DNA of 64,000 bases, from positions 94,238-158,237 of the forward strand of contig NZ_JABKAU010000007.1 in assembly GCF_013377885.1 (NCBI RefSeq), given 5' to 3'. Below are positions 57,246 through 64,000 of the stretch, one piece after another. The notes below the pieces were generated by a model that was not told the DNA's origin, did not search any database, and saw only the letters and a list, made by a program, of their open reading frames with translations. Made by a program: the position numbers and the translations under genes. Position 1 is the first letter of the stretch; each line of letters starts with the position of its first letter. This DNA comes from Hymenobacter lapidiphilus. Lineage in GTDB: Bacteria > Bacteroidota > Bacteroidia > Cytophagales > Hymenobacteraceae.

Positions 57246-58595
57246 TTAGCGCACGGCCGCCGCCTGGTACATGGAAATCAGGTCGTTCTTGGTTCTGATT
57301 TTGCGGTCGAAAGCCCTGATTTTGCTTTGCAGCAGCGTCCGGAAGGCGTCGTTGGCAGAGCTGGGGCTGAGCTTGTCGAGGTTGTCGGCCAGCACCTGCC
57401 GCTCCTGCTCATCGAGGCGCATGAATTCGCGCAGGGCCTGCACCCGCAGGGCTGCCTCGGCTGCCGGGGCCGGTGCGGGCGTGGCAGGGTCGGCCGCGGC
57501 CTGCCGCTTGCGCATGTAGTAGTCGAGGGCGCTCATTTCGAACACCTTGTCGCAGGCCATAATAAATTGCTCCCACACCTGGTCCGACTCCTGGCCGCGC
57601 ACCGGGCCTACTTGTTTCCAGGCCGCCTGCAGCTCTTTGGCACGCGTTACGGCTTCGGGCATGGGCCGCTTCAGCAGCTCCTGCGCCTCGGTTACCAGGG
57701 CCCGCTTGCGGCGCAGGTTTTCCTCGCCGCTGCCGTTGTTGCCGCCCGCCGCACCGTTGCTGCCCGGTTGCTGGCGCTGGCTTTCGATGTGGGTTTTGAG
57801 GCGCTCGAAAAAGTGGTTGTGGGCCGCCCGGAAGCTCGCCCACAGGTCGGTGGCCTGCTTGCGGGGCAGGTTGCCGTCGATTTCCTTCCAGGCCTGCTGC
57901 AGTACTTTCAGCTTGCGGCTGGTATCCTCGAAGTCAGTGGAGTTCTGCAGGGCTTCCGAACGCCGAATCAGGTCTTTGTACTGGTCGAGCGTGCGGTTAT
58001 TCATGGCCTTCTTCACGGCCAGGTAGTCCTTTTTGCGGGCGTAGAAAGCATCGGCGGCGGTCTGGAAACGCCTCTCCAACTCGTCGGTCAGCTCCTTTTC
58101 CACCGGCCCGGTTTTAATCCAGGCCTGGCGCAGCTCCTTGAGCTGGTCGCTGCCGTGCTGCCAGTCCAGCGTGTCGCGCAGGGCTTCGGCCTGTTCGATG
58201 ATGCTGTGCTTGGTAGCCAGGTTTTTGGCCCGGTTATGCCGTACAGTGGCCAGAATAGCCTCCTCGGCCGCGCTGAGCTGCTCGTGCAGCCCGGCAAAGT
58301 CGCCCAGCGCGTCGTAGCTGCCGGCCTGCTCCTTCAGGTGCAGAGCCTTCATCAGAAAGGAGCCTTTATTGTCGGATTCGTCGATGCTGCGCAGCAACTC
58401 CTCGACTTTGGCCTGGTAGCGGGAAAACCGCTCGGCGAAATAGCGCAGCGACGCTTCGGGCGAATCTTTTACCTGGCCAACTGGCCGGGCCGGATAAGTG
58501 AGCACAGGACGCAGCCAGACCTGGTCGCCCTCCGCGTAGCCATACTGCCGGGCCTGGGCCAGCAGTTGGTCGGGAGTGGATGCCGGTAATTCCAT
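57246..58595 (-). CDS. DUF349 domain-containing protein
   Basis: The 449-residue protein consists of repeated DUF349 helical units. Each has the pattern LKELRQAWIKTGPVEKELTDELERRFQTAADAFYARKK or LKVLQQAWKEIDGNLPRKQATDLWASFRAAHNHFF, at about 135, 215 and 310. It has no signal peptide or membrane segment and a high content of Glu, Lys and Arg, so long helices or coiled coils are likely. Its role in the cell is not established. It is divergent from ettA. Confidence 0.9.
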   Translation of the reverse strand: MELPASTPDQLLAQARQYGYAEGDQVWLRPVLTYPARPVGQVKDSPEASLRYFAERFSRYQAKVEELLRSIDESDNKGSFLMKALHLKEQAGSYDALGDFAGLHEQLSAAEEAILATVRHNRAKNLATKHSIIEQAEALRDTLDWQHGSDQLKELRQAWIKTGPVEKELTDELERRFQTAADAFYARKKDYLAVKKAMNNRTLDQYKDLIRRSEALQNSTDFEDTSRKLKVLQQAWKEIDGNLPRKQATDLWASFRAAHNHFFERLKTHIESQRQQPGSNGAAGGNNGSGEENLRRKRALVTEAQELLKRPMPEAVTRAKELQAAWKQVGPVRGQESDQVWEQFIMACDKVFEMSALDYYMRKRQAAADPATPAPAPAAEAALRVQALREFMRLDEQERQVLADNLDKLSPSSANDAFRTLLQSKIRAFDRKIRTKNDLISMYQAAAVR

Positions 58596-58717
58596 AATCG
58601 GATAGAAAACAGCTAAGTGGGGAGAGGAGAAGTGAGGGCAGAACGAGGTACAAGTTTACGGCTTGTTGGCCAGATTAGCTGCCGGCCCCACAGGGCGGAA
58701 TGTTGGGGCCGGCTGCC

Positions 58718-58725
58718 TACCTTTG
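58718..58725 (+). promoter_or_regulatory. -7 element of ettA
   Basis: TACCTTTG lies 73 bases before the ettA ATG; no TTG is found at the usual upstream distance. Confidence 0.5.
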
Positions 58726-58797
58726 ATAGGCCGACAACGCCGGCCGGCCGGCTTTCTGCCCGCCCAGGCCATTTTTTTCAGCTTCTACTTTCTTGTC

Positions 58798-60465
<1,668 letters not shown>

Positions 60466-60603
60466 GGGTTTGGGAATGGTTGCTGACCATATTAGGCAAC
60501 TAACACCCTCCCTGCGGAAGGACCTTTTGTCCGGCCGGAGTCGTTTACCTGCTACAGAGCACATAACTGTACTTGCGGTTTACCCACTTTCAACCGACTG
60601 CCT

Positions 60604-60783
60604 ATGAAACCGACAGCCCAACGAATTACTGACCGGTACCCGCACTTGCGTGATGGTGCCGAGCGGCGGCAGATGCTGGTACGCAATGCGGTAGCCTCCG
60701 CGCAAATAGAGGGTATACAGCCCGATGAGGCGCGGCTGCGGGTGGTAGTGCAACAGGTTACTCCGGAGGTAAAAGGACTGTAA
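60604..60783 (+). CDS. VbhA-like Fic antitoxin, 59 residues
   Basis: A 59-residue open frame runs from ATG 60604 to TAA 60781-60783. Residues 20-45 (ERRQMLVRNAVASAQIEGIQ) carry the class I Fic inhibitory motif (S/T)xxxE(G/N): Ser32, Glu36, Gly37. The order RR...RNA(L/V)AS...EG(L/I)xPD closely resembles VbhA as I recall it. In known modules the glutamate blocks ATP binding in the Fic protein. This gene faces the fic gene: their 3' ends overlap by 26 bases (60758-60783). Class I antitoxins are usually upstream in one operon, so this arrangement is odd. No promoter motif was clear. Expression is inferred. Confidence 0.8.
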   Translation: MKPTAQRITDRYPHLRDGAERRQMLVRNAVASAQIEGIQPDEARLRVVVQQVTPEVKGL

Positions 60784-61351
60784 AGAGTTGTTGCATCGGC
60801 GTATAGTCGAGTCGGCCGGCTGCTTGCACAGCCTGTACATACTGCTCAAAATGAATTGGTTCGGCCAGCTTCTCCCAACGGAAGCTGGCCGAACCATTTT
60901 TGTAGGCCATCAGGTTCGCCAGCACCCGGGCCGTGCGGCCGTTGCCTTCCCGGAATGGATGAATAAACAGCAACTCGGCATGGATGCGGGCTACGTCAGC
61001 AGCCAGGGCCACAACGTCGGGCCAGCTGGGTGGTAGGGTTTGAAGCGTTTCGCGTTCCAGCTGCACCATGCTTTGAAGGAGATATTGCGCGGCAGGAAAC
61101 GTGAAGCCACCTTTAGACAAGTTGACTGCACGGTACGTCCCGGCAAAGCTGTACACCTGTGCCAAAGCCCGGCGATGGATTTCACAGATGTACGCCGCAT
61201 CGAATAGCTGATCCTCGCACAATTCGTCGAGCAGAGCCTGCTCAGCGCGCAAGGATCCTTCGGTTTCGGCCTGCTGCACGGCTGCCAATGTCGTAAAACC
61301 AAGTAGATTGGGTAGCACTTCCCCTTCACTACCAGTCGAGGCATATTTCAT
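60758..61351 (-). CDS. fic: Fic/DOC family AMPylation toxin
   Basis: The 197-residue protein is a single Fic domain. The catalytic motif HPFREGNGRTAR is intact near residues 130-141 (HxFx(D/E)GNGRxxR). The target-docking flap lies in AQVYSFAGTYRAVNLSKGGFTF near 70-85. No inhibitory (S/T)xxxE(G/N) motif is visible inside the protein, so it needs an antitoxin in trans (class I). Fic proteins attach AMP to target proteins such as gyrase. The antitoxin-like gene lies on the opposite strand at the 3' end. The downstream amidase is divergent. Confidence 0.9.
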   Translation of the reverse strand: MKYASTGSEGEVLPNLLGFTTLAAVQQAETEGSLRAEQALLDELCEDQLFDAAYICEIHRRALAQVYSFAGTYRAVNLSKGGFTFPAAQYLLQSMVQLERETLQTLPPSWPDVVALAADVARIHAELLFIHPFREGNGRTARVLANLMAYKNGSASFRWEKLAEPIHFEQYVQAVQAAGRLDYTPMQQLFTVLLPPE

Positions 61352-61411
61352 TCCTCAAGCTACTGATTTCGCTATTTAGAATCAGCCGTTCTGCTACAAA
61401 ACCACCCGCCG

Positions 61412-62902
61412 ATGACCTTTGCCGAATACGACCAGCTCGACGGCCTCGCCCAGGCCGACCTCGTGCGCCGGGGCCAGCTGACAGCTGCCGACCTGTGCGC
61501 CGCCGCCGTGGCCCGTGCCGAAGCCGTGAACCCGTGCATCAACGCCGTGGTACGGCCGCTGTACGAGGCTGCTGAAGCGCGGGCCGCGGCGGGGCTGCCA
61601 ACCGGGCCGTTTGGCGGGGTACCGTTTCTGCTCAAGGATTTCGGGGCCCAGTACGCGGGTGTGCCGCATAGTTCCGGCAGCCGGGCGTTGCGGGGCTTCG
61701 TGCCCGCGCAGGATGCCGAGCTGGTGCGGCGCTGGCAGGCAGCGGGCCTCAATGTGCTGGGCAAAACCAACACCCCCGAGTTTGCGCTGATGGGCGTGAC
61801 GGAACCGGCACTATTCGGGCCCACGCGCAACCCCTGGAACCTCGACCACACGCCCGGCGGCTCCAGCGGCGGGGCGGCGGCGGCCGTAGCTGCCGGCATC
61901 GTACCGGTAGCCGGGGCCGGCGACGGGGGCGGCTCCATCCGGATTCCGGCGGCCTGCTGCGGACTGTTTGGCCTCAAGCCCAGCCGGGGCCGCAACCCCA
62001 CCGGCCCCGAGCAGGGCGAGAAGTGGCAGGGTGCCGCCGTGGAACACGTACTCAGTCGCTCGGTGCGCGACAGCGCGGCCCTGCTCGACGCTACTGCCGG
62101 CCCTGATGCCGGCGCGCCTTACTTTCTGCCCGGTCCGGCGCGGCTTTACCTGGAAGAAGTGAGCCGCGAGCCGGGCCGCCTGCGCATCGGCTTCAGCCTG
62201 CAACACCCGCTGAGCGGTAAAACCCTGCACCCCGAATGTGCCACCGCCGTGCGCGAAGCCGCCGCGCTACTCGAAAGCCTGGGCCACCACGTGGAGGAAA
62301 TACCGTTACCCTTCGACGGGCCAGCCGTGGCGCGGGCGTTTCTGATGCTGTACTTCGGCGAAACCGGAGCCAGCATTGCCGCGCTGGCGCAGCACCTGGG
62401 CCGCCCCGCCCGCCCCGCCGACGTGGAGCCCACCACCTGGCTGCTGGGCCTGCTGGGCCGCACCTACTCGGCCGCCGACTTCGCCGCCGCCCGCCACTCC
62501 TGGAACGACTGTGCCCGCAGCCTCGGCCGCTTCCACCAGACCTACGATTTGTTGCTCACGCCCACGCTGGCCGTGCCGCCGGTACGCATCGGCGAGCTGC
62601 AACCCAAACCCACCGAGCAGTTGCTGCTGAAGCTGGTAAATACCTTCGGGCTGGGCGGCCTTATGCGCCGTTCGGGCCTGGTAGAGCAACTGGCCGAGCA
62701 GAGCCTCGAAAAAACGCCCTACACACAGTTCGTCAACCTCACGGGACAGCCGGCCATGTCGGTGCCCCTGCACTGGACCACCAACGGCCTGCCTTGCGGC
62801 GTCCAGTTCGTAGCGCCCATGGGGGCTGAGGACGTGCTGTTTCGCGTGGCTGGTCAGCTGGAGCAGGCCCAGCCGTGGTTTGGGCGGCGGCCGGCTTTGT
62901 AA
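61412..62902 (+). CDS. Amidase, amidase-signature family
   Basis: The 496-residue enzyme has the Ser-cisSer-Lys triad of the family: PFLLKDFGAQ with the catalytic lysine near 73, and TPGGSSGGAAAAVAAG near 150 with the cis-serine, followed by AGDGGGSIRIPAACCGLFGLKPSRGR with the nucleophilic serine. No signal peptide is present. Amidase-signature enzymes cleave aliphatic or aryl amides, sometimes as 6-aminohexanoate or nylon oligomer hydrolases; no GatB or GatC lies nearby, so it is not the tRNA amidotransferase. The start at 61412 is the first ATG after the fic start and is likely. Confidence 0.94.
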   Translation: MTFAEYDQLDGLAQADLVRRGQLTAADLCAAAVARAEAVNPCINAVVRPLYEAAEARAAAGLPTGPFGGVPFLLKDFGAQYAGVPHSSGSRALRGFVPAQDAELVRRWQAAGLNVLGKTNTPEFALMGVTEPALFGPTRNPWNLDHTPGGSSGGAAAAVAAGIVPVAGAGDGGGSIRIPAACCGLFGLKPSRGRNPTGPEQGEKWQGAAVEHVLSRSVRDSAALLDATAGPDAGAPYFLPGPARLYLEEVSREPGRLRIGFSLQHPLSGKTLHPECATAVREAAALLESLGHHVEEIPLPFDGPAVARAFLMLYFGETGASIAALAQHLGRPARPADVEPTTWLLGLLGRTYSAADFAAARHSWNDCARSLGRFHQTYDLLLTPTLAVPPVRIGELQPKPTEQLLLKLVNTFGLGGLMRRSGLVEQLAEQSLEKTPYTQFVNLTGQPAMSVPLHWTTNGLPCGVQFVAPMGAEDVLFRVAGQLEQAQPWFGRRPAL

Positions 62903-62959
62903 AGCTTTTAGCTGATGGCTGTTAGCTTGCTGGGTGGTGAAATACGTTGGTTGCCCGGC

Positions 62960-63166
62960 TTACTGTGGCATAAACCAGTGCAGATAGGCACAGTTGGCGC
63001 ACTCGTAGCTCACGGCCATGGGGTCCGACCAGTCGGAGGTGAACAGGCCGGCGCGTTCCAGCTTTATTTTATGGCGGTGAAACCGGTTGTGGCCGCAGAT
63101 AACGCACCGAAGCGCGTGGCCCTTTATCTCGACGCCAACTGGTTCGGGTGCATCAAATAAGCCCAT
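62960..63166 (-). CDS. Small zinc-ribbon protein
   Basis: The 68-residue product has two CxxC pairs, CVICGHNRFHRHK near residue 21 and CANCAYLHWFMPQ at the end. This is a zinc-ribbon pattern. No signal peptide is seen. It may be a nucleic-acid or protein adaptor; no family name is certain. It is followed 40 bases later on the same strand by the outer-membrane protein upstream region. Confidence 0.7.
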   Translation of the reverse strand: MGLFDAPEPVGVEIKGHALRCVICGHNRFHRHKIKLERAGLFTSDWSDPMAVSYECANCAYLHWFMPQ

Positions 63167-63206
63167 AGTGGCAAACAGTTTAGAATACGATAAAACTCGC
63201 TGTCAG

Positions 63207-63866
63207 CTACAGCTGATAGGTGAGCGTGGGCGTGAGCGTCAGCATCTCGAAAGTGGAAACCGATATCAGGTAGTAACCGCGCGCTTTCAGGCCCAGCCGC
63301 AGCCGGGTGTCGATATTGCGCGAATACTCCAGCCCGGCTACCACACCACCCTCCTCGGCGTAACTGTTACCGCGGTTGATTTCGCTGATGGAAATGTACG
63401 GCTGATTACCCACCAGCACCGGCGCTATAGCGGCCGACTGCGAGGCCGTGGTGAGGTACAACAGGCCGGCATGCAGCTTCAGGTCGCGGACGATAATCCG
63501 CTCATACACGGCCTGGAAGGCGTTATTGATGTAGCGCAGCCGGAAATCAATCTGGGCAAACGTGCCCGGCGAGTTCTGGTAGGCAACGTGCTTCTGCTCC
63601 ATGTTCACGCTGCGGGTATAGCCCAGCGCCAGCGCCGACTTTGGGCTTAGTTGGTAGCCTATTTCGCCCCCGCCAGCCGTACCCAGCAGCCGCACGTGCT
63701 GCAATTCATAGGAATAGTCTTTGAAAGAAGCTGCCTGAAAGTTGGCAACGGCTCCGTAATGAATCTGCAGGCTTACCCGGCCCGGCGGCCGTGTGGCTTG
63801 TTGCGCTTCCGCGGCGGTACCCACTCCGGCTAGTAGCAGAATAGCCGTCAGTAATTTTAGCTTCAT
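63207..63866 (-). CDS. Outer-membrane beta-barrel protein
   Basis: The 219-residue product has a signal peptide ending in GTAAEAQ. The rest alternates short amphipathic strands (VSLQIHYGAVANF, GGGEIGYQLSPKSALALGYTRSV, GVVAGLEYSRNIDTRLRLGLKARGYYL) ending in LTLTPTLTYQL, typical for small eight-to-ten-stranded Bacteroidota barrels. Function is not predictable. The start at 63866 (MKLKLLTAILLL) gives the signal peptide; the stretch 63867-64000 shows nothing recognisable. Confidence 0.82.
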   Translation of the reverse strand: MKLKLLTAILLLAGVGTAAEAQQATRPPGRVSLQIHYGAVANFQAASFKDYSYELQHVRLLGTAGGGEIGYQLSPKSALALGYTRSVNMEQKHVAYQNSPGTFAQIDFRLRYINNAFQAVYERIIVRDLKLHAGLLYLTTASQSAAIAPVLVGNQPYISISEINRGNSYAEEGGVVAGLEYSRNIDTRLRLGLKARGYYLISVSTFEMLTLTPTLTYQL

Positions 63867-64000
63867 GAAATCCAGCAAAACAGGTATGTGGCAGAAACGC
63901 TGGAAAGGTAGCCCAGCACTGCTTGCCGCGCAAGCAGCTGGCCGGCGTAATCCACCACATAGCCTTCCGATCGGCAATAAACCCCTGACGTGCGAACATC

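Overview
The window looks like chromosomal DNA from a GC-rich member of the Bacteroidota, most likely Hymenobacter or a close relative in the Hymenobacteraceae. This rests on several things seen here: a secreted protein with a type IX secretion C-terminal sorting domain, Bacteroidota-type promoter elements (TAnnTTTG, in two cases with an upstream TTG), RpoN and MetH of Bacteroidota type, a carotenoid lycopene cyclase, and many intergenic palindromic repeats. No rRNA, tRNA, CRISPR array, prophage or intact transposase gene was found.

Layout. 1-5.2 kb: metH and metF on the minus strand under a SAM-I (S-box) riboswitch with a clear promoter. 5.2-10 kb: an SDR oxidoreductase, a GMC oxidoreductase with its subunit-3-like partner, and a bestrophin-like channel. 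10-14.5 kb: a large T9SS cargo protein with AT-richer codon use, an alpha/beta hydrolase and an aquaporin. 14.5-21.8 kb: a patatin/outer-membrane barrel protein, a zinc phospholipase C-like protein, a small thioredoxin operon with a Fur-like palindrome, an SGNH esterase, and a YgiB/YgiC-like pair (lipoprotein plus glutathionylspermidine-synthase-like ligase). 21.8-31 kb: carbohydrate genes (alpha-glucan phosphorylase, two GH13 enzymes, a sugar MFS transporter) with a secreted nuclease. 31-46 kb: M16 peptidase, rpoN, asnS, a polytopic membrane protein, a Rof-like Rho inhibitor, a Rieske-AIF reductase and uvrA. 46-54.6 kb: small lipoproteins, an enoyl-CoA hydratase-like enzyme, ispD, queA, an ABC permease and a LOG-family protein. 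54.7-64 kb: lycopene cyclase, an ABC ATPase, DUF2795 and DUF349 proteins, EttA, a Fic toxin with a convergent VbhA-like antitoxin of only 59 residues, an amidase and small proteins.

Two points stand out. First, at 60.6-61.35 kb a Fic protein with an intact catalytic motif lies tail to tail with, and overlaps, an unusually small gene carrying the Fic inhibitory motif; known class I Fic modules place the antitoxin upstream on the same strand. Second, the window is densely sown with several families of palindromic repeats; one has inserted in frame into metH, another supplies the metH stop codon, and one family has MITE-like terminal inverted repeats.

Most genes are single transcription units bounded by strong hairpins. 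Clear co-directional groups are metH-metF, the subunit-3/GMC pair, thioredoxin plus its 80-residue partner, the lipoprotein/ligase pair, the two GH13 genes plus MFS transporter, and queA-ispD. Gene starts were chosen by family N-termini and signal peptides, because Shine-Dalgarno sequences are generally absent, as is usual in this phylum.
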